This document shows positions 10,266-22,607 of a stretch of DNA of 64,000 bases, piece after piece. Position numbers and translations under genes: made by a program. Source of the DNA: Nigrospora sphaerica (Eukaryota > Ascomycota > Sordariomycetes > Amphisphaeriales > Apiosporaceae); the NCBI GenBank assembly GCA_018287875.1, contig JAGVVL010000001.1:2666001-2730000 (forward strand), read 5' to 3'. The notes under the pieces were generated by a model. The model ran no database searches. It was not told the DNA's origin and was given only the letters and a program-made list of their open reading frames with translations. The first letter of the stretch is position 1. The number at the start of each line of letters is the position of its first letter.

Positions 10266-12394
10266 TCACCGCATAAACCCCCTGAAAAATGTATGAACGG
10301 CCGAGGTAGCATTGAGGCCGCCGATCCGGGATGTGTCTGGCGAAGCACACACGTGAGCAGGCAGTCACTGGGTCGCTTTGACTCGAAACGAATATCGGCA
10401 GCGGGTGGGCAACTCACAATGATCCGGCCTCACAATCACCAGTGCGCCTCGCTTCGGGTCGACGCCGTACGCCTGGTACGCGTGGCCGTGTCCCGAGTTG
10501 TAGCTCTCGTCGTCGACAAAAATGTTGAACAGGCCTGGCAGACTGAAGCGTGAGCAGGCTCTCGGGGATACTCGAATCCGGGTCGCACACTCACATCTGA
10601 TCCCCCATTTCCCCGTCACGGGCGTGAAGACGGACGGTATCTGCTCGAGCTCGATCTCGGTGCGCCGGCCCGCCAGGACGAGTACCGGGTGGAAGACGCT
10701 GTCCGGATCGGCACCGGCTGGCGTTAAGTCGGCGACGATCTTTTGAAGGCCTTCGGCGCACTGGCAGGGGTCAGCATCCTTCTGCCTGCCTGCGAGTCGT
10801 GGCTGGGATTATGGGTGACAGACCTCTCGCAATCTATCTGCAGCTTCGGGCTCGCGGATGTCCCCGGCAAAGACGACGATGTGCCACCTCCCGTCGGCGG
10901 GCAGCCCTTTGACCAAGGCCATGGCCCTCGCGTCGCAGAAGCGCACGACCTGCGCGCTGGGGAACCGCGTCCCGACGCGCACCGCGGTCGCCAGCCCCGG
11001 GTCGCCGGCCGAGGACACGATGAGCGAGTCCTCGTACTGGTAGGCCTGGCCGGCAGTGTAGCGGCCGGCCCGGATGAACTGGTCGCGGAAGTGCTCTGGC
11101 GTGATGCCGTGCTCGCGGCGGTACGTGGTCGAGAAGAGGTTGGTGAAGTAGCGGTCGAACTCGATGAGGTCCTGCGCCGTCTTCTGGCGCTCCGCGACGT
11201 ACGTCGCCAGCAGCGCCGGCGCCGCCCGCCCGCGCAGGACGGCCGCCAGCTTCCACCCGAGGTTGTAGCCGTCCTGCAGGCTGACGTTCATGCCCTGCCC
11301 GGCCTTGGGCGAGTGCGTGTGGCATGCGTCGCCCGTGAGGAACACGCGCCCGTCCTGCGTGAACCGGTCGGCGCACCGCTGCCCGACCGAGTACGCCGAC
11401 CACCACGCCGTCTCGGCGATCGCCAGCTCGTACGGCCGGAAAATGAGCCGCGCCCTTTCCTGCAGGTCCTCGAGACGCAGGTCCGCCGCCGCCGCTGTGC
11501 CCGGCAGTTCCGTGTAGAACCGTACCAGCGCGTCCCCCTCACGGGGAATGATGATGAGGCTTCCCTCCCGGGCATTAACTGGAGAAGAACGGGGAAGTTA
11601 GTGACCGTATCGCACACGAACTCGCGACTGAAATGCACCCACTGATTGTCTTCTTGCGGATATCGGGAAAATTAGTGCGGGGGTACACGTCCATGACGCC
11701 CCAGACGGCATTACGGCTATCGCCGACCATCTGGATGCCCACGGATTTCCGGACCGTCGAATGCGCACCGTCGCAACCCTGGCAAAAAACCTCAGCCCAC
11801 GATTCACAGCGGGGAGGGTGGCCTGTTCCGGGAGGGGGGCTGCCGTCTCACCAAAACATATTTCGCCCGCAACTCGTGTTCGACGCCGTCCTTCCGTGCC
11901 GTGACGGCGCAACAGTACGCCTCGGGATCCTCGGCTGCGGCGGCGTCCACGGCGACGCGCGTCACCTCGTAGCCGTAACGGATAGGGTCGCGGCCGGCGG
12001 CGCGGCCCATTTCGTCGGCCATGAGCTCGTTAACGCGGGCCTGGGCGAGGATGACGTGCGGCAAGTGGCTGAGGCCGGGCTCGGTGTCGGCGGCGCAGTG
12101 GCTCCTGCGGATGCCGGCGTCGCCGTCGCCGTCGCCGTCGGGGTCCGGCGGCGCGGCGGCCCAAAAGGCCACCTCGAGCACGTGGCACGCCTCGCGGAGC
12201 AGCGGCTCGGCGAGCCCGAAGCTCTCAAACACCTCGACCGTCCGGCACTGTACGCCGTCTGCCTGGCCCCGCGTCAGCGCCCCCGGGCGCCGCTCCAGCA
12301 CCGCGAAGGGGATGCCGCAGCGCGCCAGCCACACGCCCGCGCACAAGCCTGCCGGTCCGCCCCCGCAGATGAGCACATCGATCTTCTCGGCCAT
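10266..12394 (-). CDS. FAD-dependent phenol 2-monooxygenase-type hydroxylase
   Basis: A multi-exon gene starting MAEKIDVLICGGGPAG at 12394, where the GxGxxG dinucleotide-binding loop sits at residues ~9-14. After an intron ending at ~11,787 comes GCDGAHSTVRKSVGIQM, the DG motif of the PHBH class. A later exon holds GRVFLTGDACHTHSPKAGQG, the GD motif that binds the FAD ribityl chain. The C-terminal thioredoxin-like domain is visible as FNIFVDDESYNSGHGHAY and GALVIVRPDHY. The last exon (about 10,345-10,266) encodes a short tail ending FFRGFMR with TGA at 10266. Introns have clear GT/AG ends, although the one near 10,560 can be joined in more than one way. The fold fits oxygenation of phenolic substrates with NAD(P)H. 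The actual substrate is unknown. It sits between the LaeA-like methyltransferase and a PLP decarboxylase on the same strand. Confidence 0.85.
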
Positions 12395-13444
12395 GGCACG
12401 TCGGCTTTGGGTAGCCGAGGACTGTAGCTACGCCGTGAGGTAGACGCGGGGAGGGGGCCAAGGGGTTTTCGGTGCGTACTTGTAGTGTTGGTCCCCTCGC
12501 TGAGTGGCGTTTTCCCCGTCGAGATGGAGCGCTCCCGGTGCTTAAGAGGTTGATGGATGGTTCGGACGGCGCGCCCAAGGGCCTCGGCCACCCGGGAAAG
12601 GGGGGCAAAATATGACCTAGACTCCGATGGTCGACGCCAAGAGCCAACGTCGCTCTTCCTTGAGCTCGTGGGGGCGACCGGAAATAGCAGTCCAACTCTG
12701 GCTTCCGGCCAGGCCGGAGGTGCAAGAAGGGCTAGTGGGATGCGATGCGGGGGTGAACTCTCCCAGGGTCGATGCGGCATGCAGACTCGGCTACCATATT
12801 CGGGTATTCGTACCGTACAGAAGTGCATATTCATGCTTGGTTCCCTCGCTGATGGGTCGGCTAGCCCTCGCCATCGCGCTTTCGTCCAAGGCCGAGGATG
12901 AGGAGGTGCTTTGCAGATTTCCTTGTTGTTAGTATGCAGACTCCGCTACTATTCACGGCTGTTCGTACTATACAGCATGCTAATGCACATCAACAGACCC
13001 CTCTTGGATGCATCGTCTTCCGGCCCCCGCGATCGGCCTTTCCTTCAAGGCCGAGTATTGTACGTACTTCGTGGGCCGCCTTGCTGATGGCATGCCAAGG
13101 ATCGATAGACTTCCAGTCTTTTAACGGCGCGCACGATTGGAACAGCCACGGATTCCGACTAACACCTATTTGGAGGGAAGGTTTTCCTCCTGCAGCCTGT
13201 CAAAAGCAACCGAGTCTGTTAGAAACGCGAGCCAGATTTGGGTAGGAAACAGCAGCAGCAGCAAGCGCAAGGCAAGATTCCGGAATCCCGGCAGCTCAAC
13301 GCAAAGAAATTCGACCATGTCTTAAATATTGCTTTGTCCACCGGTCTATCCAGGTCTCTCTAACTATTTCATTCTCGGCCCGGCCCAGTTCTATAATGGC
13401 TGGTCCTGAAACCCGGTCTGCTATAGACAGAGATGCACAAGCCC
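12395..13444. other. Intergenic stretch, no gene seen
   Basis: About 1 kb between the monooxygenase start and the decarboxylase stop. Between about 12,770 and 13,110 a loosely repeated theme occurs (ATGCAGACTCGGCTACCATATTCGG-like and ATGCAGACTCCGCTACTATTCACGG-like sequence about 135 bp apart), suggesting an old local duplication. No coding motif was seen. Confidence 0.45.
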
Positions 13445-15343
13445 TTACCCCACCACCTCTTTCCCGACCTCGCGCACCGCCTTGATGAGGCCTTCGACGG
13501 TGCCACTGAGCGTCTGGCAGTTGACGACGACACGGAAGAAGCTGCCGTGGGGGCCCGGCGCGTAGTCGACCATGAAGCCCCGGGCGATGAGGCGGGCGAC
13601 GATTTCGCTCGTGCGGCGCGTGTTCTCATCGTTGGCGTCGGCCAGCCGGCCGCCCGGCGCGTAATAGAAGCAAACCTGCAGGCAGGGCGGCGGGTTGGCC
13701 GAGACGAGGGCCAGATCGGGCGCGGCGGCCACGAGGGCGGCCAGGCGGGCGGCCTGGGCAAAGGCGCCGTCGACCTGGGCCTCGAAGCCGGCGGCGCCGT
13801 AGTAGATCCAGGCGAGGGCCATCTTGAGGCTGTCGGCGCGTCGGCCGCACTGCAGCGTCAGGTCGGCGAGGTCCCAGACTTCGCCGTCGGCGCCGGCGCC
13901 GTGGAACAGGTAGCCGGCGGGCAGGGTGTTGGCGGCGTGGAAGACGGCGAGGTCGGGCGTTAGCAGGAACGAGCACGTCACGGGCACGTTGAGCATCTTG
14001 TGCGGGTTGACGGTGATGCTGTCGGCGAGGGCGCTGCCCGCCAGCTTGGGCCGCTGCGCCGCCGAGAAGACGACGGAGCCGCCCCAGGAGCCGTCGATGT
14101 GCAGCCAGAGGCCGAACTCCTTGCACACGGCGCTGAGTTCCGCGAACGGGTCGTACGACCCCATGACGGTCGTGCCCGCCGTGGCGTTGACGTACAGCGG
14201 CGTCTTGCCCTCGGCGCGCGCCCGCAGCACCGCCTCCCGCAGCGCCGCCGGCTCCATGCGGCCCTCGGCGTCAATGGCCACCGGCACCACCGCCGCGGCC
14301 CCCATGCCGCACGTCACGGCCGCCTTCTCGACCGAGTAGTGGCCGTGCTTGCTGGTGAACAGGACGAACCGGCGCCCGCCGTTGCCTTCGGTCTTGCACT
14401 CCGGATAGAGCGCGTTTCGGGCGATGGCGATGGACGTCAGGTTCGACGCGCTGCCGCCCTGGCAGGTGATACCGCCGGCGCGCGGGCCGGTGAATCCAAA
14501 GAGGTTGGCAAGCTGGCGAGCCGTGGTCTTTTCTATCACCGTCAGGGCCGGCGAAACTTGGAATACGTGCACCTGGGCTGCCTGTCAGCCATTCGGTAGA
14601 CTTTAAGGATCCGTGGATATCAAGAGAGCCTCCGAGTTCGAGGCATGAGCGAACCGGACGGAAGGTGGCATCCAACCACGAATTTCCGACACTTACATTG
14701 GTGTTGAGTACGGCAAGTAACAGTTCCGAGACCACGCCGACCTGTCCTCCTCTGTTAGTCCCACGCGGACGGGGGCTCACGGGATGCCACTTACGGCGTT
14801 TGTGCTGGCGTAGAGCTTGTCCAAAAACCCCTGTCCAGTTCCAATTTGCATGAGTACTTCGAAAGCTACAATACGAAAATGAAATACTCGGGAAACCGCC
14901 AAGACTGACCTGATCCCACGTGTTAACACTATACTTCAGGACATCCTGTATAGTGTCCAACAACCCACTCCGCCCTCGACCTTCCCCTTCTGGAAGAGAG
15001 AACCTCAGCCGCTCCACCAGCGCCTTTGGCGCATGCGTCTCAACCAAAACGTTTCGAGGGTTTCCGTTGCCGTCGTGCGCGTCATGGCCTGTGGCTTTGA
15101 GTGGAGCGGCCTCGTCTGCTGCCCGGATGTAGGGTACTATGAGTGATTTCACTGCGTCGATCAACTGTAAGCCCGCGTCAGTTGCCCAACTCAGGAGCCG
15201 AGAGGAGACATCCGGGAGGCCCGGCCACTCACATCCTCGACTTCATCAGCGCGCCTCAAAGTATCTTTGGCAGCGTGGCCGTTGGCACCGTTGGCGGCGT
15301 TGGCACCGTTGGCGCCATTGGTACCATTGGAGATTCCGCCCAT
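13445..15343 (-). CDS. PLP-dependent group II decarboxylase (glutamate/cysteine-sulfinate decarboxylase-like)
   Basis: A five-exon model of 524 residues: 15343-15233, 15164-14910, 14830-14795, 14741-14697 and 14572-13445. All junctions are in frame with GT/AG ends. Exon 1 encodes a low-complexity Asn-Gly-Ala/Thr repeat. The core shows FTGPRAGGITCQGGSASNL, then HIDGSWGG (the Asp that contacts the PLP pyridine nitrogen, usually HVDAAWGG), and NPHKML, whose Lys (about residue 341) forms the Schiff base. The C-terminal domain is complete. Group II decarboxylases release CO2 from glutamate, cysteine sulfinate, aspartate or aromatic amino acids. The sequence looks closest to the animal-type GAD/CSAD branch, but the substrate cannot be read off. 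It is probably cytosolic. The neighbouring oxidase and methyltransferase genes on the same strand raise the possibility of a shared pathway. Confidence 0.88.
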
Positions 15344-16369
15344 AGCGTCGTTTGGAAGGCCCAATTTGAGATGGAATCTTCAAAGACCTGTGTCTTTCGG
15401 GACGTATCCGGAGAACAATATAAGCAACTTCCGCTCCCTGTCGCGGGAGTTGGCATGTGGGGGGTGCGGCAGCTGCGTATCAGAGAGCCGAAAGCAGAAA
15501 ACTCGCAATTGTCGTCCATTATGGCCTCTTCGCCGAGCCTTTACCGAATAAGCCGGGCGACTAAGGTACGGGGCAGCGCCGAAAACAGTGGGATCAAATA
15601 TGACTCTGGTAGCCCGTCTAAACCACCCGCCCCCTGCGCCAGACGCGGCGATTCGCGACCATAACCCAAGTGAGTTTTCTTCATGAGCAGGGCGGGGGCT
15701 GGCTGGCTGGGACCAGCACGCATGGCTCACGACTGTTGTGTGCGATATCGAATAGCGTAGCAACCAGGCGCAAGGCGACGCAAACTTTGTTCGCTCGGGC
15801 CCAAATGCTAGTTGGTAAAAATCTTTATTGGGCTCGATCTACCTTCCTTCCAGGCCGTCTTGCTCTCCCTCCTCGAGCCGTAAACCGCAGCACAGGACAG
15901 ATACCTAAGTCTAGGGGGGGAAATCCCGTAACAGGTAAAAAGTCTGATTGGTCGTCCCTCCCTGCATGACAGGAGGACACAAGCTATTGGTGCATGAACT
16001 GTGGCACCGAATCGGTTGCAATCGGGATGGCAGACGTATGGGCGCCCCGTCATGGCCGTCGACACTGATGAAAAGTGCCTCTCGCTGCCAAATTTGCAGG
16101 TGGAATACATTACCCGTAGTCCCGTGCTAGTACTCATGCTGGTAACCATGTCGTTCCTCATACAGCATCGCAAACATCAAAGGCATCGTGGTCTTCGTCA
16201 CGCACCCCATCCGGAACCCGTACAAGTATGACATTCACGAACGCAGTCCGTAACCGTGAAAAATGACCCAGGATCTCCCGTGCGCTAGAGAGAGGTATCA
16301 TGAGGGTATCGTTGCACTGCAGCTCCTATCGACTCTTGCTTGTGGAGGTGGGCGGGGCCAGGCGCAGGC
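15344..16369. other. Intergenic stretch, no gene seen
   Basis: About 1 kb, containing the decarboxylase promoter and the 3' UTR of the VanZ-like gene. No supported frame or repeat. Confidence 0.5.
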
Positions 16370-17145
16370 TCAGTCCGCCCGTTTCTTGACGGCATCAACG
16401 GCTTCTCCTCGGCTGGCCGACTGGAGCTCCTTGTCTTTGCCGGCACTTGGCGCGGTAGCGATGTCGCCGTCGCCGTCGTCGTCGTCGTCCCAGTTGTCGA
16501 GGGCGTTCTCGTCCCAGTTGTCGACCTCGTCTTCAAGCGTCGTCGATTGCCCATGGCCAGCTGACGGGGCCACACCCTCCTCCTGGCCACCTCCAACAAG
16601 GCCATCGCTCTCACCTAGCTCGACGTCGGCCTCATCCTCGCCGGGAACGGCATTGTACGCCCGTCGCTGACGCTTGCGCTCCAACATGCGCTGGTGGTAC
16701 CAGCTGCACAAACCTACACCGCACAGGCTCCCAACAATGTTGGCGACAATGTCGTACAGGTCGAAATTCCGGCCATTGGGCAGGAAACCTTGCAGGAACT
16801 CGGAGCCGATGCCGAGGATCAGCGTGCAGACGACGACGGTTAAGTGTAAGGTGCGCCGTCGGTTCGTGTCGAGGATCCAGTAGAAAACCACGGTGAGGAC
16901 GAGGAAGGTGAAGACGTGGAGAACTTTGTCGTCCACGTAGGTCTCGAGCTGCAGTGACGAGAGGCCGACGTAGCCAGCCAGCAGACAGAGCAGGAAGAAG
17001 ACGCCTGGAGGGTGCCGAGGTTAGTAGATGATCGACGCCGCCCGTGCTCGCAGCCGTAGGGGTTGGCTGGGCAGTCTTTCCGGGGCTGGGAGGAAAGCTC
17101 CCATGACGCGATGCACTGACCTGCAAATGGCAGTCGAATACGCAT
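16370..17145 (-). CDS. VanZ-like integral membrane protein
   Basis: A two-exon model (17145-17121 and 17004-16370) of 219 residues. The tiny first exon encodes MRIRLPFA and splices through a GTCAGT donor. Four hydrophobic segments follow: VFFLLCLLAGYVGLSSL, VLHVFTFLVLTVVFYWIL, LHLTVVVCTLILGIGSEFLQGF and IVANIVGSLCGVGLCSW. The signature VDDKVLH...F, then GSEFLQGFLPNGRNFDLYDIVANIVGSLCG, is that of VanZ-like domains. The C-terminal ~100 residues are cytosolic-looking, acidic and low complexity (NWDDDDDGDGD). Bacterial VanZ relatives affect glycopeptide resistance; fungal members are uncharacterised. The conserved Asp, Glu and His residues in the membrane-proximal loops are present. Confidence 0.85.
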
Positions 17146-19071
17146 TCTTGCGGCTCGGTCTGCTCAAGGATGGAGGGAAACGGGACCGGACTCAGTACGA
17201 GCCCCGAAGCTGCATGGTTCTACGCTTCCGGCGGCGTATAGAGGGCAGTGCTCAAGATGAAGGGGAGGGAAACGATGCGATGGCGTGGTGTCGAGACGAG
17301 AGGGACAGGCAGGAAGTCGGAGCCTACGTGCCTTGTGACGATGGATGGACGGGTGGAATGGGAATGGGATGCCACCACTGTATGTCACGTAGTTTGTAGG
17401 TAGAGCTTTAGGTACATCCCATTCCTTCCCCCGTCCAGAATGGACATCGGTACAACTACCCCACCCAAGCTGGACAGAGCTTTGGTGCCCACCTATGTCC
17501 AGCCTCCATTTATTGCTTCCACCCCCCGCCAGCGAGCCTCAAGCCTTGGGGCGAAGAGCCCTGTAAACGCCGGAGTGAGCCTTCAGCCCCCACTTTCTGT
17601 GGTCCCTGAACGTACATCTTACGCAGATATCTTCACCGGACGCAGCTGGGTTTTGTAAGAATAGGAAGCCCATCTAGGTATGGCCCGGATCACTTGACTG
17701 CTTTGGCCCTCTGAGGATCGCGAGCACCCCGAAGCACTGTGGCGGGTCTGTATTGAAGGCCCTCAAGTTGTATGAACAATGGCTAGGCGGTGCTCATGGC
17801 CCAAGGAGCGACCTAAGCTCAACCACAATCCAAGCCAGCAGCGACACTCGTGGTTCATCGGTTCAGACAACATGAACTCGTCGGGAAAGAAAAAGATTTG
17901 TTTCGAGTATCGGATACGGACGCTCAGTTTCCCCATTGAGGCCTGGGTTTCCTTGCCTAGCACGCTGTTGTGAGGCTCGCTCACCAACAAGCTGCATCGT
18001 ACTATAGTATGGGGTGGGTGGTCGGACAAGGTTGTAACCGGCTCACATGAGGCTGAAGCGATACTCTGGGCAAGCAAACATTCCTCCTCCCTTGCTGAGA
18101 ACGTCACCTCCGAGGAACCGTTGGCTCGCAGCGGTTAGCGAGGCACGGGCGGCGGGACAAGAGTATCTCTAGAAGGGCGGTCGGAGTGCCTCGGCGTAGG
18201 TGCAGGTACATCATAGTGCTTGCTTCCTCTGTGGCGACCCGTGGTTCGACTAGTAGGTATGGGGTTCTATCATGCGGGACGATGCGCGCCACGATATGGG
18301 GAAAGCATGGGATGGGGGTGTCCGTATATTCTCCTGCTCAAGTAACCCGTCTCTGTCGCGTCCCCTCTGGTATGGCTTTCAGCAAAGCAGTGGTCGCCGC
18401 GAACGTGTCTGTTGGCTCTTCTCGTCCCGGCCGTTCATACCGGGCGCTGCGGACGCTTGCCGGCTGCACGTGACGGGTTGGTTAGCAGCATGATCGTCAC
18501 GCTTTGGGAGACTTGGCTGGGGCCCCGACGGTGGGCGAGACGGGAGCGGAGGTACACCCCGTGGTACACAGCGGCAACTGGGAGCTGCGTCCTGCCCTCA
18601 ACGCGACCTATTTCGATGCGCAAAAGCGATAGAACTGTCGAGACGCCCAAGGCGACTCGTTTAATTGACGCTGCATGCTGTTTCGGCGCGTGGCTGAACG
18701 CGCTGGCTTCCAGCCAAGTCTGCCATGGTACCTCACAACGGAACCGATTGCGCCCGTCTAAAAACTGGAGAGGTGCCTTCCATACACTACACCTTTCGCG
18801 GGCGGCCCAAGTCTTAACCACGACCTCAGGTGCGCTTTCCACGCATCGAACGCGGCTCTGACTCCAGATCATCATCGCGAGAACACACCATTTTTATCCG
18901 CATCGACCCCGAAACAGATCTTCCATCTTCCTTCGATGTCGCTCGTTCTCTAGGTGCTATTTTAGGCGCGACACACGCCCTGCCGCGGTCACCGCGACGC
19001 GATAATTGTGCTGCACACGCATCGCATGGCGCCCACCCCATGCCATCCCCCATAATACATCCCAGGCCATC
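17146..19071. other. Gene-free stretch of ~1.9 kb
   Basis: It lies between the divergent VanZ-like and spt7 genes. Overlapping frames of ~150 codons on both strands around 18,412-18,875 have no recognisable motif. The sequence just before 19,072 (ATCCCATAATACATCCCAGG...) is the spt7 leader. Confidence 0.5.
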
Positions 19072-22000
19072 ATGTCCATCATGAACGGCCAGCACCACTG
19101 GCCGCCACCATCAGGAAACCAAGTCAACGGTGTCAGCAGCTTCCATTTCGCCGATGAAGTCCCTCCGCGTACCCAAACCCCCACAGATAACTCCCAGCCC
19201 TTGATGCCTGAGGCATCCCACGATGCCGAGGAGGACCGACAACGCGCCCACCTTGCCCAGGTATTTCGCCAGAGCGAGGCCAAGATTGCGCTTCTGTTTG
19301 GCGACGATGGCGATTACGACCGCGCAGGCATCGAGTCTCTCCGTCGTCCCTTCACCCTCTCGGGCTCGATTCTCCCACCAGCCACCGATCATACCCCTAT
19401 CGAGGAGCGCCCTGCCAAGAGGGCCAAACGAGTCATAGACGAAGACGACTATGGCGATGACGATGACGAAGACGACGACGACGACGATGAAGAGCCGAAG
19501 AACGGACCCGAAGGCATCACCGATCCCAATGCCTCCTCCCTCAAGTTTAAGTCGGCACAGGGCGCCGGCGCTCTGCCCTCGCCCTCCAAGTCGGGCAGTT
19601 CCCCCATAGCGTCTGCGAACTCTCCCGGGCGACAGCTAGAGAAGACGTCAGAAGATGCACGCAAGCAGCTGGAAGAGGCGCGTAATGCCACCGAGGAAGC
19701 CGCCAAGCGCAGCTTCCATACCATGTTTTACACCCTGGAGAACGACAGGACGGCCATGCTGGAGCAACAACAACTCGAGGAGTCCGAGAAGCAACTCCAG
19801 GCCGAGATCGACAAAAACAACAATGCCAATGCGGGAAGCGGCGTATCTGTCGAGAACCATGGGTCCCTCAGCAGTGCCAACCTGGGCGCGTCAAGCCTTA
19901 CGCTCAAGCATCTCATTGCGCGCATAGATATGAAGCGCGAATTGGTGAAAGCGTCGGATGCTGAGCTACGCGTCCTTATGAACGAAGTGAGGAAGAACCG
20001 AAGCAAGTGGGCAAGCGAGGAGAATGTCAACCAAGAAGAGCTATACGAAGCCGTGGAGAAGGTCTTGACCGAGTTGAAGGCCCATACCGAATACTCTACC
20101 CCGTTCCTACAGAGAGTGAACAAGAGGGATGCGCCGGATTACTACTCGAGTAAGTTGCCGGTCTTCACGACTGCTATGCGAAACTCCCGCTCCAACCTGC
20201 TGACGCGTACCCAGTTATCTCGAAGCCCATGGATCTCGGCACGATGACCAAAAAACTCAAGACCCTTTCGTATAAGTCCAAGGCCGAATTCGTTGCCGAC
20301 TTGAACCTCATATGGGACAATTGCCTCAAATACAACAAAGACATGAACCACCCTCTGCGGCGGTTAGCCAACGGGATGCGCAAAGAGGCCGAGAAGCTCA
20401 TTCCCCTCATCCCCGACCTTGTTATTCGGCCGCGCGCTGAAGTCGAGGCAGAGGAGCGCCGCAAGCAGAACGGTGATGACGACGCCGGCGAGGATTCTGA
20501 CGACGAGCCAATAATGTCGTCCCGTGGTCGTATCGCAGGCGGTGCGAAAGGCACCAAGTCACGGAAGACTAAGTCAGACCAGAAAGAAGGCACGCCCGGC
20601 GGAGAGCAGAAACCAGTCCTCCAGCTGAACGGTCTTTTGAAGGTCCAGAGGGAGGGTTCCGAGATTGACGGGAGTAACGGTTTCGGAACGCCGCCGGTAG
20701 CTGGGTCCATGACGCCAATTGGACTGAACGGCCAATCTCAGTCAGCAATCGGCAGCAATATCGATGCCATGGATATTGACGGTCCGTCGCTCAACGGCAT
20801 GGCTCTTAACCAGGCCATCAACGAAGTCCAGGAACAAGTGTTTGAAGATGAGGAGTACAAGATCTACAAGCAAATCACCAAAAAGGACCGTGCCCAGATT
20901 GCGAAGACAAGATACCAGCTATTCAAGGATCGCAAGCTGAACGTCGACGAGCCGGCTTTGCTGCGCACACGAGCGGGAATGCGCAGGACCCTTCGGTTGC
21001 AGCAGCAGCAGCAGACGGAAGCCAACGGCGCGAACAGTCCCACGGCCGATCCGTCATCGAATGGTGCAAATGACCAGTCCAAACCATCGGAGACTTTGGC
21101 CGAGGGCATGGAAGAGGTGGTAGAGCGTCTCGTGCCTGATTGGTACGACCCTCAAAGTCTGATTCCCGACATCCCTGCCAAACTGCAATGGCATACCGAC
21201 AGCGAAGGCCATGTCATCAACCAGCACGAGGAATTCCTCCGCACAGTTCGTCCTGGCTACTTCCTTGCCCCGAAGGGCCACCTATCCGAGAAGTTCGACG
21301 CGAATCTGCGCCAGATGCAGGAGACGAGGAAGCTCTGCTCCAAGATCAGCGTCGTTAAGCAAATGCAGATCCAGACCCAGGTATATACGTCTTCCGGCAT
21401 GGATTCGCCGTGTCGCTGCTAACATTTTACCCAGGTCTATCAGAACCAGTTCCCTAAGTACAACCCTGAGCCGTTTTGCGAGCAAGACATCGAGCCTCAT
21501 GCTACTTGTGGCGATGATGTGGTAATAGCCCCCGAGGCCTGCCGGGCGACACTGCAAAGAGCCGTAGCCAAGGTCTTCTATCATGCTGGATTCGAAGAGA
21601 TGCAGCCCTCGGCTATGGACACGGTCACGGACATCGCGGCGGATTACTTTGGCAAGCTCATCAATACCTTCAAGGCGTACAGCGAGGTGGAAAAGAAGGA
21701 CCCGACGCCTCAGTACGCCATGCGTGGTGCCCGCGCCCAGCCGCGGTATAGCGACGAGGAAATCCTCCTCCACACGCTTGATGAGCACGGCTATGACGTC
21801 GAAGCTCTGGAGAGCTATGCCAAGGACGAGGTCGACAGATTGGGCAACAAGCTGACGTCGATACATGACCGCATGAAGGTTCACTTGAGTGACCTGTTGC
21901 GACCTGCGCTGAACGACTCGTCGACCAGCGACGGCGGCGCGGCAGCCTTCAACGACGGAAGCGAGCAGTTCGTCGGTGGCGACTTTGCCGAGGAACTTGG

Positions 22001-22607
22001 TGAAGACTTCTTTGGTTTCCGCGAGCTGGGTCTCTCGGGCGAGCTCGGCGGCATGCTGTCCGTCCCGCTCCACCTCCTCCAGTCCCGCGTGCGCAACCAG
22101 TACCAGAGCCAGAACCCGACGGCCGAAGCTGCGGACACTGTCTTGTTCGAAGATCTCCCCCCTCAAGACGCGGTCACGAAGGAGAATATTCAAAATCAGA
22201 TTGGCCTCGTCAAGAACTTCTTCCTTGCCAAACTTCACGCTAACGGCGACGCACCTTTGGTCGAAGACGAAGATCTCCCAGTCAAGCAACGGCGTCCCCG
22301 GCCACGCCTGGGTGCTACGGGAAAGATCGTCTCTCCGCAGAAGCGCCCTCCCAAGGAGCAGAATGCCATCAACAAAAAAAAGAAGAAGATGGAGGCGGCG
22401 GCGGCGGCGGCGGCGGCGGCCCAAAAGGCCAATGGCGGCGCGGACAAGGACTCGGGCGGCAAGAAACCAACGAAGTCGGAACCTCCCGGCCTCCCCAACG
22501 GTGTCGATTCTTCGCTGAGCGTAGCCCCTGCCGAGAGCCAGGCCGGCAACAGCCAAGCCGACAAGGACGATGTGGGCATACCGAGCCCCGAGAGCATGGA
22601 ACACTAG
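19072..22607 (+). CDS. spt7: SAGA complex subunit Spt7 (bromodomain + histone fold)
   Basis: Three exons, 19072-20149, 20215-21380 and 21435-22607, join in frame to 1138 residues. The start at 19072 gives [15 protein letters not shown]; the frame also contains an earlier ATG at 19006 that is probably in the leader. A strongly acidic run lies at residues ~125-143. The first intron interrupts the bromodomain: [18 protein letters not shown], then [16 protein letters not shown] with the acetyl-lysine-binding Asn. Downstream, [22 protein letters not shown] and the following helices make the Spt7 histone-fold (BTP) domain that pairs with Ada1. The C-terminus has a poly-Ala run and Lys-rich low-complexity sequence. 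Spt7 is a scaffold of the SAGA histone acetyltransferase co-activator in the nucleus. The domain order and size fit fungal Spt7. Confidence 0.92.
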
